DNA from: Naegleria lovaniensis
Lineage: Eukaryota > Heterolobosea > Eutetramitea > Acrasida > Naegleriidae
NCBI RefSeq assembly: GCF_003324165.1
Contig: NW_025407853.1
Location: 310,001-374,000, forward strand
Reading direction: 5' to 3'
Length of the DNA stretch: 64,000 bases
Shown piece after piece: positions 10,995 to 22,102 of this stretch. Position numbers and translations under genes: made by a program. The stretch's first letter is position 1. Each line of letters begins with the position of its first letter. The notes beneath the pieces are model-generated. The model did not search any database, was not told the DNA's origin, and saw nothing but the letters and a program-made list of their open reading frames with translations.

Positions 10995-12813
10995 TTACTT
11001 CTTCTGGTTTGTAAATGAACTCGGATTGTTGCTTTGGGAGAGATTATTTTGAAACATGCTCGTATTGGGATTTGATGGGTTGTTGGGAAGGTTATTTGGT
11101 TGTTGTTGGTGTGATGGTTGTTGCTGGAGATTCATATGTGATGATTGTGATTGCTGTTGTGGCATCATCGGTTGAACGTTACCTTTTGGTATGACAATGG
11201 TGCTGAGTTTGACAGGTATTGCAGGCATTTGGCTCATTATTCCATCCATCATGGACATGCAAGTCAGAATTTGTATTGTATTTTCTCTGAATTTGGCAAT
11301 GAGAGGAATATTTGCTGCTATGGTCTTCTTTTCTAAATTATTCTTGATTTCTGTCATCAAGATGGAATTTTGATTTAGTAAATTTTGAATATACTTTTCG
11401 GATAGAGCTGAATTCATTGTGTTCGTCATTGGTTGATTTGATGGAGGTGTTGGATTGTTGTTGACAGCAGTGAGGGATGATGGTTTGTTACTTGGAATAT
11501 TCAGTTGGTTATTGGTCATGGATGATGAAGGAGAAGCTGGTGTTGTAAAAGTTGATGATGAAGGTTTTGCATTCACGGGAGATTCTGTTTTAAGTTTCTT
11601 TTGTTGTGGGTCCCCGCCTGGTGATGGCATTGAAAAACTTCCTCTCTTGAGAGCAGCGTTCGAGGTGTTCATTGCGGTTGTTGGAGTTGACGCTGAAGAG
11701 GTGCCAGCAGCACTAGAGCCATTCATTTGTTTTGGTTCAGCCAAGCATAGCAAGACAAGCAACAGAGGGTTGCTGATGATTGGTCGCAACTCTGTCGCTG
11801 GCTCTCTATGACAGAACAGTGAACTTGAAGCTTCAATTCAAGATTTTCTTGCAGCGTAAGCGGTTCTCTACAGAAACTTTTTTTTTTTCGAGGGACATAA
11901 ATCGTGTCCCTGAAGCCCGGAGTTCACTTTCGCTGGCCAGTCTTGCTATGAGTTGTTGAATCTTGTTTTGGATGTCTTGTGGCGATCTCTTTGGAAAAAT
12001 TTGACGAAGACCTTCCACAGAGTCCTGATTGTTTGCAATAAGCATTCTCAAGTAGTCCACCTCTTTTTGAGTCCATCCTGAAGCGCTTGTTGGCATATTA
12101 CTACTTCCAGGTGTTCCAGGAGTTGTTGTAAGAGACATTTGTGAACCTGGTGTGCCAGGTAATGTATTTCTATTCGACATCATTCCTCCCATCATCATTT
12201 GTAGATTTGTACCTGTTGACGAAGGATTAAACATTTGTGACAAGTGACTTGAAAGAACGTCTTCTTGCATATTTCCTCCTGATTGTTGTGAATTATTGTT
12301 CATTCCATCACCATTTGCCATTGTCATATTATTTTGTGGTTGCTGCTGAATTGAGTTATTGTTCTCTCTGCAAATTAAAATTCGATCACTTACTGATAAT
12401 GTACCGCCTCCACTCGCCATGTTGCCTTGTTGAGGATTCATCATGTTGTTGCTTGTTGGTTGTATCATTGCATTCATTCCGCCTCCAGAACTCATTAGCT
12501 TTCTCACAAAGGGATTATTCAGAATATTCGGATCAGCATTGAGGAGTTGGAGAATTTGATGACCAAGTGGAGGTCCATTCCCTGAATTTCCCATTAAAAT
12601 TTGTGGATTATTGAATGAAGTTGATCCTCCCATGGTTTGGTCTGATGAGGAAGAAAGCATTCCTAACATACTGGTATTGTTGTTACTATTATTCGAATCC
12701 AAATTGTTCATGTTTGTTGTTGTTTGAGGAGATTGTACATTGGAGGCGGGATTGATGGAAGTTGAGGATGAGGACATGGTGTTGTTGTTGTTTAGTGTTG
12801 AATTATTGTTCAT
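10995..12813 (-). CDS. Myb/SANT-like plus SSXT(SS18)-like Gln/Asn-rich protein
   Basis: Two minus-strand frames, 11833-12813 (ATG at 12813) and 10995-about 11801, are probably one gene joined by a short intron of length 3n+1 near 11802-11880. The splice sites are not resolved; donor GTAGAG at 11871 with the acceptor ending at 11802 fits. The second frame has no ATG near its beginning. Exon 1 is Asn/Ser/Met-rich and ends in a Myb/SANT-like motif (GWTQKEVDYLRML, then FPKRSPQDIQNKI). Exon 2 contains KYIQNLLNQNSILMTEIKNN with a following helix, matching the SSXT domain of SS18, a BAF/SWI-SNF subunit, and then a Gln-rich tail as in that family. A nuclear chromatin or transcription role is inferred. 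It could also be two genes separated by only 31 bp or so. Confidence 0.5.
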
Positions 12814-13763
12814 ACTGCTACTCAATGAAAGGATCTAAAGGTACAAAGGAGAGTTGTTGTTGCGGAAGAGATGTGGTGGAGTTGCTATTTGAAGTCTTTT
12901 ACTGTTGTTGTGTGTTTCCAATTAATTGGTAATCATGGAAGTCTGTGATATAGCAACAACAGTCCGGACAAACGATGATGATGGTGTACAAGTTGTTGTT
13001 TTGTTGTATGATGATGATGGTTGAGTCAGAGCGAATATTCGCTGTGGAGCATGGAATCTGTCGTTTTAGCGGAGCCTCTCTCGTGTTTTGGATGATTGCT
13101 TTTCTGCGTTTTTTCTTTCCTTATCGAAAACGAGTCTCTCTTCGGCTCAGATTTTTGGCAAGGATGATCAGAGCTTTGTGTCGATGGATGAATAATTCTT
13201 TGTTTGAATTTGTCAAATATGAGAGATGGAAATCAAATTCTTTTGACGCTATTGCGCTATTTGGTCGATGTATTTCCACTGCTGCTGTGTATTTGATGAA
13301 TATCTTCACACTCTCGTACGATCTATTTTGTTGTTGGCCAAGAGCTCTTGTCGTTGTGCAAAATAATGAACCTATGGGTACAGTATCTATGTGGTTGTAC
13401 TCGAGCTCGGTGTGGAGGAAGAGACCTGGAAAACCAAACAACGTAAAGCTATTGTTGTGTTTTTTAAATCTGTTGATGGAGAAAAAGTTGATGACGATTT
13501 CAAATACGGCCAAAATGTGACACATTCATTCCTACAAGTCATTAAATCTCCAAAACAGTACAACAAAAAAGGGAAAGTTTGTTTTATTAAGAGTTCAACT
13601 CAAAATCCTGTCTCCACCTAGAAAACGTTGAGACCTGAAGGTTGCTGTCTTTTTGAAAGACTGTTTGGAATAGAGGATCTTCTTCAATAAACAATCATGT
13701 GTATTGTGATGACAATGAAACCGCAAGCAATGAAAACCTTGAAAAAATCTTTTTTAAAAAAAA
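12814..13763. other. Mostly unassigned interval with one possible orphan exon (13370-13621)
   Basis: About 950 bp between divergent genes. A plus-strand frame from 13370 to the stop at 13621 is open for about 84 codons without an ATG near its start. It has a protein-like composition (mixed Lys/Glu/Asp and hydrophobics, for example RKAIVVFFKSVDGEKVDDDF), so it could be the last exon of an unidentified small gene; an AATAAA lies shortly after. Longer open frames on both strands at 12975-13525 are compositionally odd and unsupported. The left part is probably the promoter region of the 12813 gene. Confidence 0.3.
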
Positions 13764-14363
13764 ATGGAAATCAATGCTTCTTGTCGACACGTTCTCGTTG
13801 CTTTATCGGATGAGCTACAATTCAGTGAGAAGGATTTTGAACAATTAGTTTCAACATCAATACTCTCCATTTTGAAAACATCAAACAAGCCTCTTTCTGA
13901 GAAAACACAAGAAGTGTTCAAAAATAATACAGCATCATTAGTGCCCTCTAATTTTGATCAAAAGGCTGTTCAATCGGCTTTGGTGTATTTACTCCTAGAA
14001 GCTGCCAAGCATGACATTGCTGCTATTGAACTTAGCCACTTATTAGAAGATCATTTTACTAATCGGAATCGTTTGAACTATCTCGGTCAGCAATATGAAT
14101 TGTACAAAAACGAAATTCGTGAATTTGTTTTAAAGCAAAAAACATTTGCGTTTCCGGAAATTGTTGAGCTTGATTGGAGGTTAGATTATGTATTGAAAAC
14201 AAGTGATGTCAAACAAATTCACGAACCGGTATACACAGTGAGATTTAAATGTAGGGACGGACAGGAAGTAACAATTTCGTGCAACGCAGAACAATTACAA
14301 GATTTGCATTCTAAAATTAAGGATGCAACAAAGCAGGTCGAAAGAACTCTTGAGCAAGTGTAA
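13764..14363 (+). CDS. COMMD3: COMM domain-containing protein 3
   Basis: A 199-residue, intronless protein, close to the 195 residues of the animal protein. The N-terminal two-thirds is helical. The C-terminal COMM domain (about residues 128-195) has the family pattern EIVELDWRLDYVLKTSDVKQ, then VYTVRFKC, then EQLQDLHSKIKDATKQVER. The last motif matches COMMD3 better than other COMMDs. Known role: a subunit of the COMMD/CCDC22/CCDC93 (Commander) complex for endosomal recycling. The ATG follows an A-rich stretch typical of starts in this window. Confidence 0.85.
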   Translation: MEINASCRHVLVALSDELQFSEKDFEQLVSTSILSILKTSNKPLSEKTQEVFKNNTASLVPSNFDQKAVQSALVYLLLEAAKHDIAAIELSHLLEDHFTNRNRLNYLGQQYELYKNEIREFVLKQKTFAFPEIVELDWRLDYVLKTSDVKQIHEPVYTVRFKCRDGQEVTISCNAEQLQDLHSKIKDATKQVERTLEQV

Positions 14364-14567
14364 ATCAATGATCACACAACAATTCACAAATTCTTATTTT
14401 TGACAAATTTGGCCAATGTCATCACGACCCTCTTTTTTTTGTACAATTTACATATCGGAAGTAGATACAACACATACAATCAAACCAAACAAGGTGTCAC
14501 ATTAGGAGTAAAATACAATGTTGAAACTTGTTTGAAAGCTTGTTCATCAATTTTAAAAAATTAAAAA

Positions 14568-15560
14568 ATGTCGGATCAAGAATCATCATCTACACAACCC
14601 CCTTTGTCTGAAAAACCATCTCGGAAGAAGCTTACTGATGAAGAAAAAAGAGAGATTCTTCGGAAAAGAAGAGCCGAGAAAATCAAAGGAAATGAAGAAT
14701 CAAGAATGCAAAAGCTCATGTATGGGGATTCGGTGATGATGTCTTCCTCTACAACAGAAAATCCAACTGTAAATATTAATACGAATGATGAAGCTGGGAA
14801 ACAAACTTCTGTATGGACATCACCAGCCGACTCTCAAGATATTTCAAATAGGCACCCATCGTCGACACAAGTAACTAATGAAATCAATATGCATTCTCCT
14901 TCATTCAATCTTCATGATCCAAAAACCATTCATCAAGAAACGAAAGAGTTTACACAACCCATTGACTTTTCAAATTTAATTCCAGTTATTCAACCAAACC
15001 AAGAGGAATCGAGAAGAGGCGACCTACATTTGGACACAATTCAAGTCAATCCATCTATTTTTTCAAGAGGAAGGCCAAGTACCTTCCAAAGAATTCGCCC
15101 ACTGCTTGTGTTACTACTTTCTGTTTTCTGTGCCCTCTCATTCATAATTAATAATGAAGGGGTGTCAATTTCCACAAATTCCAACGCAAACATTCAGAAT
15201 GTTGTAGAGCAAGTTTTTGCGTTGTCCAACAAAGTGACACCACTTGCAGTAATTGTAACTTTTGAAATTGCTCTATTACTGCCAAGCTTGGTTTTTGGAC
15301 AATCTGTTTTATCAATGAGCACTGATACGGCACTAGATACTTTTCTATTTGCAAAAGGTGTATGGGCATTGTTGAATATCCTTATTTCTGATGTCATCCT
15401 TTTCGTTTTCATCTATATTGTTTCACTGTCCATTCACAATATTTACAAGAATTATGAATATTCAAGGAACATGTTCAGTACCATTATGGAGCCATTCACA
15501 GACATTCCTACTGTGTTATGGAATCAATTACAACAAATATTTTCTAAAGATGCCAAATAG
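14568..15560 (+). CDS. GET2/CAMLG-like ER receptor for tail-anchored protein insertion
   Basis: A 330-residue protein. The cytosolic N-terminus has the diagnostic basic helix pair, REILRKRRAEKIKGNEESRM at about residues 28-47, followed by QKLMYG, equivalent to the RRR..RM.KI.G motif of Get2 and CAML that binds the Get3/TRC40 ATPase. A long Ser/Thr-rich linker (residues 55-165) follows. Three transmembrane helices lie near 178-194, 223-244 and 264-289. Order and topology match Get2 and CAMLG. Family knowledge: with Get1/WRB it forms the ER insertase for tail-anchored proteins. The assignment rests on the motif plus three TMs, since the membrane part is poorly conserved between lineages. Confidence 0.75.
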   Translation: MSDQESSSTQPPLSEKPSRKKLTDEEKREILRKRRAEKIKGNEESRMQKLMYGDSVMMSSSTTENPTVNINTNDEAGKQTSVWTSPADSQDISNRHPSSTQVTNEINMHSPSFNLHDPKTIHQETKEFTQPIDFSNLIPVIQPNQEESRRGDLHLDTIQVNPSIFSRGRPSTFQRIRPLLVLLLSVFCALSFIINNEGVSISTNSNANIQNVVEQVFALSNKVTPLAVIVTFEIALLLPSLVFGQSVLSMSTDTALDTFLFAKGVWALLNILISDVILFVFIYIVSLSIHNIYKNYEYSRNMFSTIMEPFTDIPTVLWNQLQQIFSKDAK

Positions 15561-15619
15561 ACATTATAAAACCATTGTCAAAGAAACTTTTGAAAACCGG
15601 TTTTTTTTGTGCTTAAAAA

Positions 15620-18600
15620 ATGAAGCCTTCAACAATGCAACGTGTTCCCTCTATTACGCCCACAAATTCTGCGTTAGGAGCTTCATCATCACCTGCTACC
15701 TTTCCATCAATAGTCATTTCTTCCAAAGAGCAGGTTCAACACGCTGGAAAAATTTTAGATCAAAATTTGGTGAAGGACAGCGATTTTATTGATGTTCAAT
15801 TGTTGTCGAAACACCATATCGTTACCGGAGATGATGTAAAGTATCTGTGTTGCTTTATTAATAATGTATTAACATGAGTTTATTGTATGATGATATTTTG
15901 AAAATGATGATGACAACGACGAACTACATTTGGATTGATTTATATTAATACTACTTCTAAATTTATCAATATAACAACACAATGTGGCAATGAAAATTAT
16001 TATCATCAAACCGTGGTTCACGCTATAGTTTTTTGTGAAAAAACAATTTGTCGCTTTACCGGATCCAATCTTTGAAGAATATCGTCGCCTTGAATACAAA
16101 TGCTACATGGGAATTTTCCCTGAAATTCATCGAGCATGGATTACAATTGACAACAAATTCTTCATCTGGAGTTATTTGGATGGCAGTGATTTCAATGAAT
16201 ATGATGAATTGGATCAAGTTATTATTAGTGCTGGGCTTGTTAAGCCAAAACCAGGCGTATTTAAAGACTATGTCAAGTATTTGTTGGTATTGGCAACACC
16301 TGTTGAAGTTGCACTAGTAGCACTTACATTCAACAACAACAATGTTGCTTCACCTTCGGGAGCCGCCCACCTTGATCAACAACATTTAACCTTCGACTCG
16401 CAAACAGGTGCTGTTTACTCGGAAATGGAGCTATTCTCGACAAATTACATTATTCCATCGGATAATGTCAACATGATCAAGATTATAGGTACTCAAAACG
16501 GAAGAATATTCATGTGTGGAAAGGATGGATGTTTGTATGAATTAACATATGAACCTGAAGAAGGATGGTTTAAAAGCAAATGTAGGAAATTGAACCATTC
16601 ACAAAGTTTTGTTGGTATTCTAGTACCAGCATTCCTCAAATTTACACATGATGACCCAATCATAGATATTGTTGTTGATGACACTAGAAATTTCTTATAT
16701 ACACTTTCCGAAAACATGACAATTGATGTCTACGATCTAGGAAAAGATGGAACGGGAATGAACAAGATTGTATCCTATTCTAAATTGATTGCGGATGTTA
16801 TGCGAAAATTCCCTAACACAAACAGAGACTATTCCAACATGAAAATCATATCTATTGCTCCAGTAACATCATATGAATCGAAAATTATCAATTTAGTTGC
16901 TATTTCCTCTAAGGGTGATCGTTTATTCTTCAGCACTAATGCTGCAAGTGGATCTACAGTTGGTTCTCCTGTTTTATCTCTGATGGACATTAAGCCTCTC
17001 TCGCTACCAAAGTCTAGTTTACATCGTAGAGTTAATGAGATTCATGAGTGCTTTTATAAAGATGGAGCTTTTATTATGGCAGGTGCCAGGAGTGAAGAAG
17101 TCGACGGCTTGGTTTGCATCTCAATGGAGAGAAAGACCATTGCAAATACATACCCAGAATATTCAGTTCCTATTTATGAGAATATGAATGTTATCAATTT
17201 GGACAATGGACGAACTCACGCCATTGCAGAAATTCCACTCTATTTAGATCCATTGCTTGTTTCTTCTGATAATGCCCTTAATGAAATTACAGTTCAACAT
17301 ATTAAGCCACCAAGAGAATTTGTGTGTCTGAGTAGCAGTGGTATGCATTTACTTGTTAAACTCCGCCCAGTTGATTTCTTACAACAGATTTTGCAGCAAA
17401 CACAACCCGAAGAACTATTGAAAAGCTTTGTCAGTAGATATGGAGAAGATGAAACATGTGCCATGTGTATAATGTTGGCATGCTCTCCACCTCCTTACAA
17501 TACCATTACCGATTCATCTCAAATTGTTTATCTCGACGATCATCAATTGAATAGACGAGCTGAAGAAACATTCTTCAGATTTGGAGGCATTCCACAATTC
17601 GAAATTGTTTCTGACACCAGAAGAAATTTCCTTTTCACTAACGACATTATGGGAGGTCCTGTGAGCACTCAAGATATCAGTCACAGCGCTAAACACAACG
17701 GACTGTATCTGTACTTGTCTCGATTATTACGACCTCTATGGAATAGTCCTCTCTTTAATTATAAGAAGGTGGACGAAAACGAATTGGTGATATCATCAAC
17801 ACGGTACAGCTTGCGACAGCTGAAATACATGTTGCAAGCATTATTGGCCGTTCTCAATTTTATGGACAGATATCCTCACTTGTTTGGAGAAGCTCAATCA
17901 GCTCATGGTAAAACCATTCAAGACAAATATGTTGATCTTGTTCACATCAAAAAAGACGAGGAAGCAAAGAGACTTGAACAAAAATCGCTTAACTCTCTTT
18001 ATAATTTATTGAAACGAAGTTATCAAGCTTTACTATTCTTCTTCTTTATGACAAGATGTGATATTGGAGACAGATTAGCCCAAGTTCCTCCAAATAGAGT
18101 AAGTCGTTTGGCTGAAGTGACTTTCCGTAACTTGATCCTTCAAGATCAAGGAGAAGAAGTCATGAGAGAAATGGTTCGTCTTGTTATTCTAAGCGGAGAA
18201 AATGTTGAAACCATTTGCAACGAGCTAAAATCTTGTGACGTATTCTTTAACCAATACGATTTAGAAGAATACAAAGCACTTAACCTTTTGGAAAGAGCCA
18301 AAATTCAAAAAGATGAATCCCTATTGATGAACTCATTGGACATTTACAAGAGAATTGCCGGCCAAATTAATGTATTGGTAGTGTGTAAAGAATTTCAAAA
18401 ACTTGGATGTTATTCTGGAGCTGTGGATTTGGCGTTGAGCAGTGCTGAACTTCAAGACCCAAAGAATTTGGCATTAGAATGGGTGAAAGGAGGAAAATCG
18501 GCTCTTGACGTCGCTGGTCAACAAGCTTATCAGGCCAGACTTGAATGCTATTATTGTGCATTGGGTGTTCTTGAAGATTTTACCAAGAAGAGAACCGGTC

Positions 18601-19763
18601 TACAACATGATATTGAATCAACTACAGCCTCAGAGACTGTCAATAGAGAGAAAATGTTCAACGCTGTGATTGAGAAAATGTCAAAATCACGAGATCCACT
18701 TTTCCATGAGACGCTTTATTTGTGGTTGATTGAACACAATTTCTCTTCCAAACTCCTAAGTCTGAATACGCCATACATTGAAGACTTCTTATTGAAGCAA
18801 AACAAGCACTACGACGAACTCTCAACCTATTACATTAATAATAGAAGATTTGATAAGGCTGCCAAGGTTCTTCAAAGACTTGCTGAAACAAAGAGTTCAG
18901 ATCGAGATCTTGACACGAGAATTCAAAATCTTACTCATGCCATTAATTATGCCAAGGCTGCTCAAACTCAAGACGATTTGTTAACAATTCTACAAGACAA
19001 ATTAGATGTTGCCAGAATTCAAAAGAGAGTACTTTCTGAGATTCAAATGTTACCAAAGACTGATGAAACAGTGAATGCCATTACAGCTCTCAATAGCTCT
19101 CTTCTTGATCTTAACACTCTCTACAATACCTATGCTGAGCCAATGGATTTACTTGAATCAAGACTGTGCATTCTTCATTGTGCTCGTCACAAAGATGATA
19201 AGCTTATTCAAGAGCTATGGAATGAACTTATTGATATTTCTATGAAGAATGGATTGCAATTCACAGAGGATAAAATTGCAAGCCTAGGAAAGGATTTATC
19301 GGGAATCTTCTTCCCACTTGAGTTTATTTGTGGACAACTTGAAAAGAGAACTCTCGACAAGCAACCTTCGGACTGGGTGATAAAATTGATGAAAGAAAAA
19401 GTTGGCATCAGACATCTAGATCTTTACAATGCCTATCACAATCTGTTTATTTTACTGAGTCCTGGATCTAGTACACTTGACGACGATTTAAGTATGTTTG
19501 CTCAAGGTAAATATGGAGGCCTTCCAAACACCCCACAAATGCTACTTCGAATTTTGGACAATATTACCAGAATTCTCAATGATTGGATTCATGAAATTTT
19601 CAATCAAACATATGACAGTTACTCTGCCCAACAAACATTTTCATCAGGTGACATTAAGAAGGATATTGATGAATACATGTCTGCATTGGATACCTTCAGC
19701 AATACTAAAACTCAAGAGATACGAAGACAATTTTCTGATATCCTTCGTAAAATCAATAAATGA
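15620..19763 (+). CDS. NUP155: Nucleoporin NUP155 (Nup170/Nup157 family)
   Basis: Exon 1 is 15620-15835 and exon 2 is 16029-19763. The intron at 15836-16028 has a GTAAAG donor and CTATAG acceptor. The product is 1,316 residues, near the usual 1,390. A Ser/Thr-rich start leads into a beta-propeller with the family signatures HRAWITIDNKFFIWSYLDGS and GLVKPKPGVF, then YLLVLATPVEV. After the propeller comes a long alpha-solenoid typical of the family. Known role: scaffold of the inner ring of the nuclear pore, binding NUP35/53, NUP93 and the membrane. NUP35 is encoded about 2.3 kb downstream on the opposite strand. The 3' end is 39 bp from the convergent mL44 gene. Confidence 0.93.
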
Positions 19764-19802
19764 AACGTATAGTGTCCTTAGTATGTTTTCAGGTTTGATT
19801 TA

Positions 19803-20855
19803 TTATGCCTTAAACTTTTGGAGTGGAGTTGGAGCACCATGGTAAAAAGAAAACCATTTGTTGAGGGCGTCTTGTGCCGCTTTTTGTTCTGCAATCTTTT
19901 TCGTTTGGCCCACACCCTCACCAATCACTTCACCATCAGCCAAAACATGAACAGTGACAAATTTCTTCTCGTCCTTTCCCACTTCTTTAAATTGGATAAT
20001 TTTGTGAGCGTGGTCATGCATCTCACCTGTTTGTACCATTTGTGTGAGTTGTAACCTTGGATCGAATGAATGCAACATGCCAGTAATGTCCACGCTCTTA
20101 GACACTATATGTTTCACAACGAATTTTCTTGCTTCCAAAATTCCACATTGGTCAAATATTGCAGCAACAATTCTAAAAACTGAAAATACCAAAAGAGAAT
20201 CCAAGTTGTTTCGTTCAATATTCAAGTCGCCTTTTCTTTCATCGTCAGCATCTAATTCTGGATCTATTGCTGAAAATTCAATGTTTGAGAAATTTCCCTT
20301 CAATAAATTGTCCAACTTGATTCCTTTTGCAACCTCTACAATTGTTCTTTTTTTCAAAAATTCTTGTGTTGCAAGTGTCAAGTGATCTTGACTCAGGTTA
20401 GGAAAGTGAGCGAATAGATAATCGGCAATACATAGTGATGTAACATTCCGACCAATAAAATTCAATCTGTGTGCTTCCGATGTAGTACCATCTGTCTGTA
20501 GGACAGCCTTTAACAAATTTGTGTTTTCTAAAGGCAATGGAATTTCAAACTCTTTACAAATATTTCTAAATGAATCTATAACTACATTATTTCGTTTACA
20601 AGCTAAATTCTGACTAAAATTCCGTCTGGAACATTCCACAACTGTTTGATGATTCGTGCTCGTATCGGGACCAATTGTGTGCTTGAAAAAATTCTTGCTG
20701 AGATCATGGGACTTGTGATCCTTCCATATATTTAGATTCCGCAAGGTAGACATTAACTCTCTTTTCCCACCATAATGATGAGTGTGTATATTCATTAAAT
20801 GATTCATCCACAAAGCACTGTGCTTTTTAGTATTGGAAAGACTAATTTTCATCAT
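19803..20855 (-). CDS. MRPL44: Mitochondrial large-subunit ribosomal protein mL44 (RNase III-like plus dsRBD)
   Basis: A 350-residue, intronless protein starting with two consecutive ATGs. The His/Arg/Lys-rich N-terminus, with few acidic residues, suits mitochondrial import. Residues about 115-260 are an RNase III fold (EAHRLNFIGRNVTSLCIADY). The catalytic-motif Asp is replaced, with IGRNV standing where active enzymes have LGDAV, and the second acidic pair is also missing (DSLLVFSVFRIVAAIFD). A double-stranded RNA-binding domain closes the protein (VGQTKKIAEQKAAQDALNKW). Loss of active-site residues together with this order is characteristic of mL44. Divergent from the Fcf2 gene, with 112 bp between starts. 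Confidence 0.8.
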   Translation of the reverse strand: MMKISLSNTKKHSALWMNHLMNIHTHHYGGKRELMSTLRNLNIWKDHKSHDLSKNFFKHTIGPDTSTNHQTVVECSRRNFSQNLACKRNNVVIDSFRNICKEFEIPLPLENTNLLKAVLQTDGTTSEAHRLNFIGRNVTSLCIADYLFAHFPNLSQDHLTLATQEFLKKRTIVEVAKGIKLDNLLKGNFSNIEFSAIDPELDADDERKGDLNIERNNLDSLLVFSVFRIVAAIFDQCGILEARKFVVKHIVSKSVDITGMLHSFDPRLQLTQMVQTGEMHDHAHKIIQFKEVGKDEKKFVTVHVLADGEVIGEGVGQTKKIAEQKAAQDALNKWFSFYHGAPTPLQKFKA

Positions 20856-20967
20856 TTTTTTCGAAGTTCAAAAAAAACACATTGTGATCCATTAATAATA
20901 ATTTTAAAATTATCAGAGAGAAACGGTTTAACTCTTTGAAACGCCTTCTCAACCAACATCAACAATC

Positions 20968-22053
20968 ATGAAACGATTTATTAAAGAGAATACTTCAAAA
21001 GTATATGAACGGAATTTTTCATTGGAATCATCAGAGTCCTCACATGATGAAACAAATTCCGAACGAAAATATTCAATACTCTCCGAGCAAGAAATCATTA
21101 TTATGAATGAGAGATTGAAGGATTTGAATTTATCATTCCAAAAAGCATTGAGTAAATGTTTCTCATTAGATTTACCCTATTCCATAACGAGTGATGACTC
21201 CCAAAGTTTATTTCAGAACACACCGAGCAAGGCTTTATTACCTTCGGAAGAAGAAGCCAAAACCATTTCTTGTTCAATATTCACGAGAGGATTTTTCAAA
21301 CTTGATGAGGACTCTGGAGCTTTTGTTTTAGACAAGTCTCTGATAGGGGAGAAAACTTTGGAAGATATCGGGAAAGTGAAATCAACAGCCTATGGATTTA
21401 TTTCTAGAGCTGAATCATCTGCTTCAACGCATTACAAAGGAAAGAATCAAATGACAAATCGAAAACAATTACTTCATAAAGATGTGAATGCTTACTTGGA
21501 GCAGGAATCAGTAATGACAGGCGTCGAAGATAAATTAATGGCTCCAGTATTGAGAAGTTCATCATTTTCAAAGACTGAAAAGAAGGAGCATGAAAGGTTA
21601 TCGTCACTGTTGGATCCCAATTATAAATCATCGGCCATTGTAGACACTAAGGACACTGCAGGTGTAGGATGGGCTCATATGGCTGCTCCAAGAATGACAC
21701 CAGAATTAAAACAAGAGCTTCTCGCCATGAAATTGAAGAGAGCCTCAGAAGGAGAAGGAAAGCGGTTGAAGAAGGAATCTGTCACTGAAGATTTTGATGA
21801 GGACAATCTTCCAAAATACTTTCAAATTGGTACCATTGTAGACAATGCTAAAGAATTTTATAGCGATCGTGTGGTGAAGAAGAAGAGACAACAAAGCTTT
21901 TTGGACGAACTTGTTCAGGAAGACAAGGAGACAGGTTATGTTTCTCAAAGATATTCACAAATTCAAGACAAACTTGACCAAGTTCAAAAACGAAAGAAAC
22001 GAAAACTCATGAAAAAGATTGCAAAAATGAATAAGGAAAAACCAACGAAATAA
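20968..22053 (+). CDS. Fcf2/DNTTIP2-family pre-rRNA processing protein
   Basis: A 361-residue, intronless protein with an acidic, Ser-rich N-terminal half. The C-terminal half carries the Fcf2 domain signature: GVGWAHMAAPRMTPELKQEL, then NLPKYFQIGTIVDNAKEFYS with DRVVKKKRQQSFLDEL, then a Lys-rich tail suited to nucleolar localisation. Known role: a small-subunit processome component needed for early 18S rRNA cleavages. The 3' end is 49 bp from the convergent NUP35 gene. Confidence 0.88.
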   Translation: MKRFIKENTSKVYERNFSLESSESSHDETNSERKYSILSEQEIIIMNERLKDLNLSFQKALSKCFSLDLPYSITSDDSQSLFQNTPSKALLPSEEEAKTISCSIFTRGFFKLDEDSGAFVLDKSLIGEKTLEDIGKVKSTAYGFISRAESSASTHYKGKNQMTNRKQLLHKDVNAYLEQESVMTGVEDKLMAPVLRSSSFSKTEKKEHERLSSLLDPNYKSSAIVDTKDTAGVGWAHMAAPRMTPELKQELLAMKLKRASEGEGKRLKKESVTEDFDEDNLPKYFQIGTIVDNAKEFYSDRVVKKKRQQSFLDELVQEDKETGYVSQRYSQIQDKLDQVQKRKKRKLMKKIAKMNKEKPTK

Positions 22054-22102
22054 TATGACACATTGGTAGAGCATGAAATCCAAACCATTATATTGCAATA
22101 AA

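Noticed and set aside
12975-13525. Long open frames on both strands (181 codons plus, 134 codons minus)
   Set aside because: They overlap each other, are rich in Met/Cys/Phe/Arg unlike neighbouring proteins, and show no domain. Only the 13370-13621 frame looked mildly protein-like.
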